DNA of 7,521 nucleotides from an uncultured Collinsella sp. (GCA_959606065.1 CAUHHV010000046.1:1-7521), one strand, 5' to 3'. Shown: positions 1 to 6,115, counted from the first letter of the stretch. Translations and numbers: made by a program. Notes: a model not told the origin generated them from the sequence alone.

Positions 1-1766
1 TCCTTGAGCTGGGCGCCGCTAACGGCACTCGGGGCGCCCGACATAAGGTCGGAGCCGCTGGCCGTCTTGGGGAACGCCATGACGTCGCGGATAGAGTCGG
101 AGCCGGTGAGCAGCATGCACACGCGGTCCAGGCCCAGGGCGAAGCCGCCCATCGGGGGCGCACCAAACTTGAGGGCCTCCATGAGGAAGCCAAACTGAGA
201 CTCGGCGCGCTCCTCGGTAAAGCCCAGGAGCTTGAGCATGGACATCTGCATCTCGGCGTTGTGGATACGCATACCGCCGCCGCCGGCCTCAAAGCCGTCC
301 ATGACAAAGTCGTAGGTGCAGGAACCGGCTGCCAGCGGGTCGGCCTCGATCTTGGCGATGTCGGTCTCGGTCGGCAGGGTAAAGGGCTGGTGCTCGGCAG
401 CATAGGCCTTGCGATCCTCGTCCCAGTGGAACAGCGGGAAGTTGACGACCCACAGGAAGTCGTGGCCCTCGCGCTTGATCTCGAGCGCGTTAGCCATGTG
501 GGAACGCATGCCGCCCAGGATCTCGTCAGAGAGCAGGCGCGGACCGGCGGCGAACATCACAAGGTCGCCGGGCTCGACGTTCATGCGCTCACGCAGAGCC
601 GCCATCTCCTCGTCCGAGAAGAACTTGACGATGGGGCTGTTGATGGAGCCATCCTCGCGGAATGCGATCCAGGCCAAGCCCTTGGCGCCAAACGTGGAGG
701 CCACGCCGGCAAGCTTATCGATCTTGGCGCGAGCCCAGGCACCGGCACCCTTGGCGTTGATGGCCTTGACGACAGAGCCCTCCTCGTTTGCGGCAGTCGC
801 AAAGACCTTGAACTTGGAGTTGGCAAAGATGTCGGTCAGGTCGACCAGGTGCATGCCATAGCGGGTATCGGGCTTGTCGGAGCCATAGGTGTCCATGGCC
901 TCCCAGTAGTTCATGCGACGCAGCGGCGTGGGCATCTCGACGCCCATGCGGCCGAAGGCATCGGCCAGGACCTCCTCGAGCGCGCTCATGACGTCGTTCT
1001 GGTCCACGAAGGACATCTCGATATCGACCTGGGTGAACTCGGGCTGACGGTCGGCACGCAGGTCCTCGTCGCGGAAGCACTTGGCAACCTGGTAGTAGCG
1101 CTCGACGCCACCGACCATAAGCAGCTGCTTCAGGAGCTGCGGAGACTGCGGCAGGGCGTAGAAGTTGCCCGGCTGGATACGGCTGGGGACGATGAAGTCG
1201 CGGGCGCCCTCGGGCGTGGACTTGAACAGAGAGGGCGTCTCGACCTCCATGAACTCACGGTTGTGCAGCGCCTCGCGAATGGCAAAGGTAAAGTCGGAGC
1301 GCAGCTTGAGGTTGGCCATCATCTCGGGACGACGGAGGTCCAGATAGCGATAGCGCAGGCGGGTGTCCTCGCTGGTCTCGATGCCGTCCTCGATCTGGAA
1401 CGGCGGGGTGACGGAAGTGTTGAGCACCTCGGCATGATCGGTCAGGACCTCGATCTCGCCGGTCGCGAGCTTGGTGTTGGTGGTCTCCTCGCCACGGGCG
1501 CGCACGACGCCGTGAATCTTGATGGGCCACTCGGGACGCATGGTCTCGGCGATCTTAAAGGCATCGCCGTCGGAGTGCTCGGGGTCGAAGGTGAGCTGCG
1601 TGATGCCCTCACGGTCGCGAAGGTCGCAGAAGATAAGGCCGCCGTGGTCGCGGCGACGGCTCACCCAACCGGTGAGGGTGACCTCTTCGCCCACGTTCTC
1701 GAAGCGAAGCTCGCCGCAGGTACGGGTGTGCATGGAATGCTCATCGATGGGACGGGTCTGGCTCAT
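1..1766 (-). CDS. aspS: aspartyl-tRNA synthetase, bacterial type (3' end cut by window edge)
   Basis: Charges tRNA with aspartate in the cytoplasm using ATP (class II synthetase). 588 codons plus two bases are present; bacterial AspRS is about 590 residues, so only the extreme C-terminus is missing. The N-terminal OB-fold anticodon-binding domain runs from about residue 14 to 110 (CGELR, GWVSRRRDHGG). The catalytic core has the aspartate-site loop QSPQLLKQLL (208-217), class II motif 2 FRDEDLRADRQPEFTQ (231-246) and motif 3 GGFALGLDRV (540-549, with the ATP-binding Arg 548). The bacterial GAD insertion should lie between motifs 2 and 3. The ATG at 1766 is chosen because AAAGGAGG (1783-1776) sits 9 bases upstream; Met 12 is a weaker alternative. 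Residue 41 is His where E. coli has Leu 30, a position linked to relaxed tRNA discrimination. Transcribed divergently from serB. Identity is certain from the motifs. Confidence 0.98.
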   Translation of the reverse strand, partial: MSQTRPIDEHSMHTRTCGELRFENVGEEVTLTGWVSRRRDHGGLIFCDLRDREGITQLTFDPEHSDGDAFKIAETMRPEWPIKIHGVVRARGEETTNTKLATGEIEVLTDHAEVLNTSVTPPFQIEDGIETSEDTRLRYRYLDLRRPEMMANLKLRSDFTFAIREALHNREFMEVETPSLFKSTPEGARDFIVPSRIQPGNFYALPQSPQLLKQLLMVGGVERYYQVAKCFRDEDLRADRQPEFTQVDIEMSFVDQNDVMSALEEVLADAFGRMGVEMPTPLRRMNYWEAMDTYGSDKPDTRYGMHLVDLTDIFANSKFKVFATAANEEGSVVKAINAKGAGAWARAKIDKLAGVASTFGAKGLAWIAFREDGSINSPIVKFFSDEEMAALRERMNVEPGDLVMFAAGPRLLSDEILGGMRSHMANALEIKREGHDFLWVVNFPLFHWDEDRKAYAAEHQPFTLPTETDIAKIEADPLAAGSCTYDFVMDGFEAGGGGMRIHNAEMQMSMLKLLGFTEERAESQFGFLMEALKFGAPPMGGFALGLDRVCMLLTGSDSIRDVMAFPKTASGSDLMSGAPSAVSGAQLK

Positions 1767-1787
1767 ACCAGTGATCCTCCTTTATGG

Positions 1788-1829
1788 ATCTGTGCCGCCC
1801 CGTGTCGTTCCGGGCGGCGTCGTACAGAT
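1788..1829 (-). promoter_or_regulatory. strong hairpin in the aspS 5' leader
   Basis: Read on the minus strand, ATCTGT, a 5-base bulge (ACGAC), GCCGCCC, an 11-base loop, GGGCGGC and ACAGAT form a two-part, 13-bp stem. The stem ends four bases before the AAAGGAGG ribosome binding site of aspS. No U-tract follows, so it is not a simple intrinsic terminator. It could tune aspS translation or mRNA stability, or be an autoregulatory structure. No T-box sequence (AGGGUGGNACCGCG type) is visible. The pairing is seen in the sequence; any regulatory role is inferred. Confidence 0.5.
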
Positions 1830-2022
1830 TTGCCCAGCCTGCGTAAACCGCGCAGCCAGACATGGCGTTCTATCTTATCGCACTCGCGTCGATGTGCCGC
1901 GAAAAAGTGGCTCCTGCCCAAAGACTTGACGGAGACGAAACAATTGACGCGCCGCGACACCCGCCCGCGCTCGTCACGTGCGACAATATGCCCCAATAAA
2001 ACAGCACTCGGAAAGGCCCACC
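1830..2022. other. aspS-serB divergent intergenic region
   Basis: With the hairpin and the aspS ribosome binding site this makes up the 256-base spacer between two divergent genes, so it must carry promoters for both. On the minus strand GATAAGATAGAAC (near 1871-1883) offers a weak -10-like element for aspS, without a good -35. On the plus strand TTGACG occurs twice (1926-1931 and 1944-1949), 18 bases apart, but neither has a convincing -10 at the right distance. GAAAGG (2011-2016) is a modest ribosome binding site 6 bases before the serB ATG. No small gene was recognised here. Confidence 0.4.
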
Positions 2023-2658
2023 ATGACTGCACGCCTCATCGTTATGGATATCGACTCCACGCTCATCAACCAGGAAGTCATCGACCTGTTGGGCGAGGAG
2101 GCCGGCGTGGGTGAGCAAGTTGCACAGATCACCGAACGCGCCATGCGCGGCGAGCTTGACTTTAAGCAGGCGCTCGAGGAGCGCGTGGGGCTGCTTGCCG
2201 GCCTGGACAAGAGCGTGTTCGAGCGCACCTTTGAGCGCGTGACGTTTACCCCCGGCGCGCTGGAGCTTGTGCGCTCGGCACACAGCAAGGGCTGGAAGGT
2301 CGGCGTGGTGAGCGGCGGTTTCCACGAGGTCGCTGACAAAATCGTGGCTGCCGCGGGTATCGACTTCTGCCTGGCCAATCGTCTGGAGGTCGTGGACGGC
2401 AAGCTCACCGGTAAGTTGGCTGCCGACATTGTGACCAAGGAGTCCAAGCTCATCCAGCTGCTGGACTGGGCAGTTGAGTGCGGCGTCGATATGGCCCACA
2501 CCGTCGCGATCGGCGACGGTGCCAACGACATCCCCATGATTCAGGCCGCGGGCACGGGCATCGCGTTTTGTGCCAAGCCCAAGACGCGCGAGGCGGCCCC
2601 GTTTGCCATCGACGAGCGCAACCTGATGCTCGCTATGGACATCATCCTGCGCGATTAG
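2023..2658 (+). CDS. serB: phosphoserine phosphatase, compact HAD-family form
   Basis: Hydrolyses O-phospho-L-serine to serine, the last step of the phosphorylated serine pathway; cytoplasmic and Mg-dependent. 211 residues, a single HAD domain with the four-helix cap of subclass I. Motif I is DIDST (nucleophile D9, acid/base D11), motif II VVSGGF (S97), motif III K142, and motif IV GDGAND (D165, N168, D169). E18, F47 and R54 match substrate-binding residues of the archaeal enzyme (M. jannaschii numbering minus two). It lacks the N-terminal ACT-like region of the 322-residue E. coli SerB. The ATG at 2023 is chosen because the protein then begins directly before the first HAD strand and has GAAAGG 6 bases upstream. 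An in-frame GTG at 1978 would add 15 unrelated residues. Some relatives in this family act on other small phosphomonoesters, but the full residue match favours SerB. Confidence 0.93.
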   Translation: MTARLIVMDIDSTLINQEVIDLLGEEAGVGEQVAQITERAMRGELDFKQALEERVGLLAGLDKSVFERTFERVTFTPGALELVRSAHSKGWKVGVVSGGFHEVADKIVAAAGIDFCLANRLEVVDGKLTGKLAADIVTKESKLIQLLDWAVECGVDMAHTVAIGDGANDIPMIQAAGTGIAFCAKPKTREAAPFAIDERNLMLAMDIILRD

Positions 2659-2667
2659 CCGATCCGT

Positions 2668-2696
2668 CTAACAATTGAATCAGTCTGTCCTATAGT
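2668..2696 (+). promoter_or_regulatory. candidate larB promoter P1
   Basis: CTAACA (2668-2673), a 17-base spacer and TATAGT (2691-2696) resemble a sigma-70 type promoter, matching 4/6 and 5/6 of the consensus. Transcription would start near 2703, inside the palindrome that follows. A second option is the extended -10 TGCTAGACT (2741-2749), which lacks a good -35 and would give a leader of about 17 bases. Inferred from sequence only. Confidence 0.4.
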
Positions 2697-2728
2697 TTCC
2701 GAACAATTTTGTCTTAGTGTTCGGAAAC
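2695..2728 (+). promoter_or_regulatory. 11-bp-arm palindrome upstream of larB, probable operator
   Basis: GTTTCCGAACA (2695-2705) and TGTTCGGAAAC (2718-2728) are perfect inverted repeats around an AT-rich 12-base spacer, with half-site centres 23 bp apart, about two helical turns. The element lies between the serB stop and the larB start. It overlaps the start region of candidate promoter P1 and the -35 region of the second candidate. No T-run follows the right arm, so an operator is more likely than an intrinsic terminator for serB, though an RNA hairpin is possible. The TetR-type protein at the end of the larBC unit is the obvious local candidate to bind it; this is inferred. No second copy was found upstream of larA or larD. 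Confidence 0.6.
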
Positions 2729-2772
2729 ATACCCTTTGAGTGCTAGACTTTGCGCCGTCGAAGGGAACATAT

Positions 2773-3555
2773 ATGGATAAGCGAGATCTTGAGCAATTGC
2801 TGAGCGATGTTGCCGGCGGAGCAGTCACCCCTGCCGACGCCCTCACGCGCATCCAGACGGCTCCGACCGCCGATTTGGGCTTTGCGCAGCTCGATCTTTC
2901 GCGCGGGGTGCGCCAGGGAGCCGGCGAGGTTGTCTACGGGGCCGGTAAAACCGCCGATCAGATTGCCGCCATTATCGAAGCACTGCGCGATGCCGGCCAG
3001 GAGCGCATCCTGGTCACGCGCCTGGATGCCGAAAAAGCCGCGCGCACCGCTGAGCTTCTTGGCAACGGCATCGACCTGGGATATGTCCCGGACGCACAGC
3101 TCGCCCTCGTGGGCGGCAAGCCCTCCCCTACCGGCAACGGACGCATCGTCGTCGCCTGCGCTGGTACGAGCGACCTGCCCGTCGCCGAGGAAGCCGCATT
3201 GACGGCCGAGTTCTATGGCAACGAGGTCTACCGCCTCTACGACGTGGGTGTCGCCGGCCTGCACCGTCTGCTCGCGCATGCCGAGGAACTTGCCCAGGCA
3301 CAGGTGGTCATCGCCATTGCCGGCATGGAGGGCGCACTGGCGAGCGTTGTCGGCGGCCTGGTATGCTGTCCGGTCATAGCCGTTCCCACCAGCGTGGGTT
3401 ACGGCGCGAGCTTTGGTGGCGTAGCCGCGCTGCTCGCCATGCTCAACTCCTGCGCCAGCGGCGTTTCGGTCGTCAACATCGACAACGGCTTTGGCGCCGC
3501 CTACCAGGCAAGCCTTATCAATCATCTGAGTACCGGCGCGTCCTGCGCCCGCTAA
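2773..3555 (+). CDS. larB: LarB, pyridinium-3,5-biscarboxylic acid mononucleotide synthase
   Basis: First enzyme of nickel-pincer cofactor synthesis: it carboxylates the pyridinium ring of nicotinic acid adenine dinucleotide and hydrolyses the phosphoanhydride to give the dicarboxylated mononucleotide and AMP. 260 residues (the L. plantarum enzyme has 246). The N-terminal part has the family signature around DLSRGVRQGAGEVVYGAGKT (41-60). The C-terminal half is the PurE-like domain with AGTSDLPVAEEA (130-141), AGMEGALASVVGGL (183-196) and LNSCASG (224-230). Cys 227 and Glu 186 correspond, by a constant offset of 6, to the catalytic Cys 221 and Glu 180 described for the Lactiplantibacillus protein. 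The ATG at 2773 has AAGGGA 6 bases upstream. Its TAA overlaps the ribosome binding site of larC, so the two are probably translationally coupled. Confidence 0.93.
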   Translation: MDKRDLEQLLSDVAGGAVTPADALTRIQTAPTADLGFAQLDLSRGVRQGAGEVVYGAGKTADQIAAIIEALRDAGQERILVTRLDAEKAARTAELLGNGIDLGYVPDAQLALVGGKPSPTGNGRIVVACAGTSDLPVAEEAALTAEFYGNEVYRLYDVGVAGLHRLLAHAEELAQAQVVIAIAGMEGALASVVGGLVCCPVIAVPTSVGYGASFGGVAALLAMLNSCASGVSVVNIDNGFGAAYQASLINHLSTGASCAR

Positions 3556-3565
3556 GGAGCATTTC

Positions 3566-4483
3566 GTGTCCAACCATCAGTACACGCTTATCATCGACGG
3601 CACCTCGGGCATCAGCGGCGATATGACCGTCGCGGCCCTGCTCGACCTGGGCGCCAGCGAGGAGCACCTGCGCGAACAGCTCGCCACGCTGCCGGTCGAC
3701 GGCTTTTCGATCGCCGTGACGCGCGTAAACAAGCATGGCATCGACGCCTGCGATTTCGACGTCCAGCTTGCAGAGGAGCTCGAGAATCACGATCACGATA
3801 TGGCCTGGCTCTACGGCAACGAAGCAGCTGCCGAGCACACGCACGAGCATGAGCACCACCATCATGATCATGGCGAGCACGAACACGTGCGCTGCCACGA
3901 GCATGATCATGAGGCCCACGGTCATGGCCACGAGGGTCATCATCACGCCCACCACCATCACCACCGTTCTTTGGCGGACGTTACCGCCATCATCGATGGC
4001 TCGCAGCTAAGCGATGGCGCCAAGCGTCGCGCGCTCGCCATCTTTACCGCGCTCGCCGCCGCCGAGGCCAAGGCCCACGGCAAAACGCCCGAGACCGTCA
4101 TGTTCCACGAGGTGGGCGCCGTCGACTCCATCGTCGACGTCTGCTCCGTCGCCATCTGCCTCGACGACCTGGGCATCGAGGACATCGTGGTCGAGTCGCT
4201 CTCCGAGGGCCACGGAACCATCCGTTGCGCCCACGGCCTCATGCCCATTCCCGTCCCCGCTGTCGTCAACCTGTGCCAGGCGGGCAATATCGCCCTCACG
4301 CCCGCACCGGTTGTCGGCGAGCTCGTGACGCCCACGGGCGCTGCCGTCGTCGCTGCACTGCGCACGTCCGAGCACCTGCCGGTCCGTTACCGCATCGAGG
4401 CCGTCGGCTACGGCGCCGGCAAGCGCCCTTACGAGGGCTGCTCCGGCACGCTCCGCTGCCTGCTCGTTCACGTGGATGCATAG
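3566..4483 (+). CDS. larC: LarC N-terminal half (LarC1-type nickel insertion protein), His-rich
   Basis: LarC inserts nickel into the sulfur-loaded pincer nucleotide, with CTP hydrolysis. This 305-residue protein matches the N-terminal (LarC1) half: IIDGTSGISGDM (9-20), MFHEVGAVDSIVDV (179-192), MPIPVPAVVNL (226-236), GELVTPTGAA (251-260) and the terminal YGAGKRPYEGCSGTLR segment (282-297). Residues 91-133 contain 24 histidines in 43 positions, with two more at 75 and 77, an evident metal-binding segment. Full LarC is about 400 residues or more; this one stops at the LarC1/LarC2 boundary, and the next gene, after only two bases, is a TetR regulator. No LarC2-like sequence is seen in any frame downstream. 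The GTG at 3566 is chosen because AAGGAG (3554-3559) lies 6 bases upstream and the first strand starts at once. Whether a separate larC2 exists elsewhere cannot be told. Confidence 0.9.
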   Translation: MSNHQYTLIIDGTSGISGDMTVAALLDLGASEEHLREQLATLPVDGFSIAVTRVNKHGIDACDFDVQLAEELENHDHDMAWLYGNEAAAEHTHEHEHHHHDHGEHEHVRCHEHDHEAHGHGHEGHHHAHHHHHRSLADVTAIIDGSQLSDGAKRRALAIFTALAAAEAKAHGKTPETVMFHEVGAVDSIVDVCSVAICLDDLGIEDIVVESLSEGHGTIRCAHGLMPIPVPAVVNLCQAGNIALTPAPVVGELVTPTGAAVVAALRTSEHLPVRYRIEAVGYGAGKRPYEGCSGTLRCLLVHVDA

Positions 4484-4485
4484 CC

Positions 4486-5025
4486 ATGGATGCCCGCAAG
4501 GCAAAAAGCCGCGCCGCCATCGTCGCGGCGTTTTCCGAGCTCCTGCGCGAGGAGGACTACGGCAAGATCACCGTCGGCGACATCATCGCTCGCGCCCATG
4601 TGGGTCGGGCCACGTTCTACGGCCTCTTCAAGAGCAAAGATGACCTACTGTCCGAACTCGTGAGCGACATCTGCACCCACGCCCTCGACGACGATGGCAC
4701 ACCGCTCGATGATCCGCTCGTACAAGTCGAGCATATCCTCAACAACCTCTGGGAACGCCGTCAGGGCGTTCGAGCCCTCGTAGCCGGCGCCGGCTCACGC
4801 GTCTTCGCCGACTGCTTACGCAAGACCATCATGTCACGAGCAGCCGAAACCGTTCCCACCGACCCAAACGGCCCCGCCGCCACCATGGACCGAAGCTTCC
4901 TACTACACCACATAGCCTCAAGCTTCGTAGGAATGGTCCAATGGTGGGCCTGGCACAACTTCCAAGCCCCAAAAGAGGACGTAGCCAAAGACTACTTATC
5001 AGCCATAAAGCCCCTCTTCAACTAA
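4486..5025 (+). CDS. TetR/AcrR-family transcriptional regulator
   Basis: Probable dimeric DNA-binding repressor. 179 residues. The N-terminal TetR helix-turn-helix spans about 8-55, with the recognition region ITVGDIIARAHVGRATFYGLF (28-48, continuing into KSKDDLL). The rest is a helical ligand-binding/dimerisation domain, ending in a Trp-rich helix (GMVQWWAWHNF, 149-159) as in small-molecule-responsive TetR proteins. It begins two bases after the larC stop and has no clear ribosome binding site, so translation is probably coupled to larC. Context suggests control of the lar genes, perhaps through the palindrome upstream of larB, in place of the Crp/Fnr-type LarR of lactobacilli; this is inferred. 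Codon choice shifts to A-ending codons (CTA, TTA, ATA, TCA, CGA, GTA) over roughly the last 80 codons. The ligand is unknown. Confidence 0.85.
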   Translation: MDARKAKSRAAIVAAFSELLREEDYGKITVGDIIARAHVGRATFYGLFKSKDDLLSELVSDICTHALDDDGTPLDDPLVQVEHILNNLWERRQGVRALVAGAGSRVFADCLRKTIMSRAAETVPTDPNGPAATMDRSFLLHHIASSFVGMVQWWAWHNFQAPKEDVAKDYLSAIKPLFN

Positions 5026-5030
5026 GTAAG

Positions 5031-5130
5031 AAGCTCATCCCAAAGCACCGCCCCACCCCAAGGCGCCACGCATCCCAAAGTGTCACTCGCGCCTCAACGC
5101 CGCCAACAGCAACAAGCCCCTCCCATCCAA
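5031..5130 (+). terminator. C-rich, G-poor tract after tetR, candidate Rho-utilisation region
   Basis: By hand count this 100-base stretch has 48 C and 15 G on the plus strand, including CCCCACCCC (5051-5059). CATCCCAAAG occurs twice (5036-5045 and 5071-5080). It directly follows the tetR stop and precedes the intrinsic hairpin. C-over-G bubbles of this sort are typical of Rho-dependent terminators, so it may back up termination of the larBC-tetR transcript. No credible gene was recognised between 5026 and 5327. Confidence 0.35.
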
Positions 5131-5181
5131 ATTCAGATTTATATGTTGGGTTGCTTGCTCGAGCGCAGCAAAGATCCCGCA

Positions 5182-5306
5182 GCTGGCCGCATGGGGTAAC
5201 TTCCCAGCGCATTCCGCAGGACGCAAAAAGGCTCGCCGCACGAAGTGCGCAGCGAGCCTTTTTGCATGTCCGAGGACGCGCTGGGAAGTTACCCCATGCG
5301 GCCAGC
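5182..5306. repeat. 125-base nested palindrome with perfect 29-bp outer arms
   Basis: Bases 5182-5210 are the exact reverse complement of 5278-5306 (29 of 29). The arms begin GCTGGCCGC and end CCAGCGC on the left, and mirror this on the right. Inside lie a short GGAC/GTCC pairing (5219-5222 with 5268-5271) and the central terminator hairpin. Each outer arm is also partly self-complementary (GCTGG...CCAGC, TGGG...CCCA), so alternative folds exist. The element sits between the convergent tetR and larD genes and ends 21 bases before the larD stop codon. No target-site duplication was found at its edges. It may be a dispersed palindromic or MITE-like unit that brought a terminator, or an extended convergent terminator. 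Confidence 0.85.
5223..5265. terminator. bidirectional intrinsic terminator between tetR and larD
   Basis: GCAAAAAGGCTCGC (5223-5236) pairs perfectly with GCGAGCCTTTTTGC (5252-5265). The stem continues as CGCAC/GTGCG (5237-5241 with 5245-5249) around a GAA loop, with a two-base bulge (CA, 5250-5251). The A-run on one side and the T-run on the other give a GC stem followed by U5 in both directions, so it can end the larBC-tetR and larA-larD transcripts alike. Confidence 0.88.
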
Positions 5307-5327
5307 GGACAACTATGTAGCCTTGGA

Positions 5328-6059
5328 CTAGAACATGCCCAAGAAACCATGCACAAACAGCGCGGCCACAATAGCACCGACAAACGGCGCGATGCCAGGA
5401 ACAAGCAGACCATACTTCCAGTTGTTGTCGGCCTTGTTCTTGATCGGCAGCACCTGATAGGCCATGCGAGGACCAAGGTCACGAGCCTGGTTCATGGCGA
5501 AGCCGGTGATGCCGCCCATGCCCATGCCAACAGCCCAAACGATCAGGCCGACGCAGATTGCGAGCATCAGAACGTTCTCGCCGGCGCGGCTAGCGGCAGC
5601 AAGGATGGCGCTGATGAACACGAAGGTGCAGATAGCCTCGCAGAAGAAGTTACGAGCATAGTTCGTGCCCTCGGTGGTGGGGTTGGTCGAGAAGATGTTG
5701 CGCTGGGCAATGGGGTCGACGACGTCCTCGGAAGCCTTGAACTCATCGGCATACATAAACCAAGCGATCACGGCACCCACAAAGCCGCCGAGCATATCGG
5801 CAAGCATGAAGGGGATGCAGTTGCCCCACGGCACCAGGCCGACGATGCACTGGGCAAGCACCATGGCGGGGTTCATGCACACAGCGCCACCAAAGACAAA
5901 CAGGCAGACCGAGATGCCAAAGGACCAGGTGGTGATGGCAAACATATGGCCGGAGCCCTGATACTTGGTGCCCTTGAGCACGGTATCGCAGTGAACACCC
6001 ACGCCAAAGACGATCATGAGGGCCGTTGCGCCGAATTCGCAGAGGAGTTTGGTAAGCAT
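5328..6059 (-). CDS. larD: LarD-type lactic acid channel (aquaporin/GlpF family)
   Basis: Membrane channel of the major intrinsic protein family, expected to pass lactic acid or small uncharged solutes such as glycerol and water. 243 residues with six hydrophobic segments, roughly 4-22, 38-59, 80-103, 137-157, 163-187 and 216-239. Two half-helix motifs follow the family pattern: NPA at 63-65 (VCMNPAMVLA) and NQARDLGPR at 190-198, where the usual second motif is NPARD. The conserved Arg of the selectivity filter is R193. It lies 49 bases downstream of larA on the same strand, as expected for an operon with the racemase, and this context favours LarD over a generic glycerol facilitator. The ATG at 6059 has AAGG four bases upstream, a short spacing. 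The NQA motif and MV in place of VT after the first NPA are unusual. LarD and GlpF cannot be told apart by sequence inspection alone. Confidence 0.87.
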   Translation of the reverse strand: MLTKLLCEFGATALMIVFGVGVHCDTVLKGTKYQGSGHMFAITTWSFGISVCLFVFGGAVCMNPAMVLAQCIVGLVPWGNCIPFMLADMLGGFVGAVIAWFMYADEFKASEDVVDPIAQRNIFSTNPTTEGTNYARNFFCEAICTFVFISAILAAASRAGENVLMLAICVGLIVWAVGMGMGGITGFAMNQARDLGPRMAYQVLPIKNKADNNWKYGLLVPGIAPFVGAIVAALFVHGFLGMF

Positions 6060-6084
6060 AAAACCTTATCTTTCTTGTCGGTTA

Positions 6085-6115
6085 TAAACGATTCGTTTAA
6101 GCCGCGCACTAGTGC
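6085..6115 (-). promoter_or_regulatory. palindromes in the larA-larD gap
   Basis: The 49-base gap contains TAAACGA-T-TCGTTTA (6085-6099), a 15-base palindrome with 7-bp arms. The perfect 10-base palindrome GCACTAGTGC (6106-6115) includes the larA stop codon (6109-6111). TATAAC (6086-6081, minus strand) could be a -10 element for larD but has no clear -35. The first palindrome may be a small operator or an mRNA-processing hairpin that sets the larA to larD ratio; without a T-run it is not a strong terminator. Function is speculative. Confidence 0.35.

Noticed and set aside
1767..2022. T-box riboswitch in the aspS leader
   Set aside because: No T-box consensus, antiterminator or terminator was found, only a stem without a U-run.
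261..2114. 617-codon plus-strand open frame opposite aspS
   Set aside because: It is antisense to the strongly conserved aspS and runs through the intergenic region into serB. It has no recognisable domain; its openness follows from GC-rich third positions in the real gene.
2743..3573. 276-codon minus-strand frame opposite larB
   Set aside because: Antisense shadow of larB, with no independent ribosome binding site or recognised motif.
3518..3964. Met/Val-rich minus-strand frame opposite the His-rich part of larC, looking like a membrane peptide
   Set aside because: CAT/CAC repeats read backwards give ATG/GTG, which makes a falsely hydrophobic product.
3836..3964. CRISPR or tandem DNA repeat array
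   Set aside because: The repetition is irregular CAT/CAC/GAG codons inside a conserved reading frame, with no fixed repeat unit or spacers.
4440..4520. Programmed frameshift joining larC to the downstream frame
   Set aside because: No slippery heptamer is evident, and the overlapping frame leads into a TetR protein, not LarC2.
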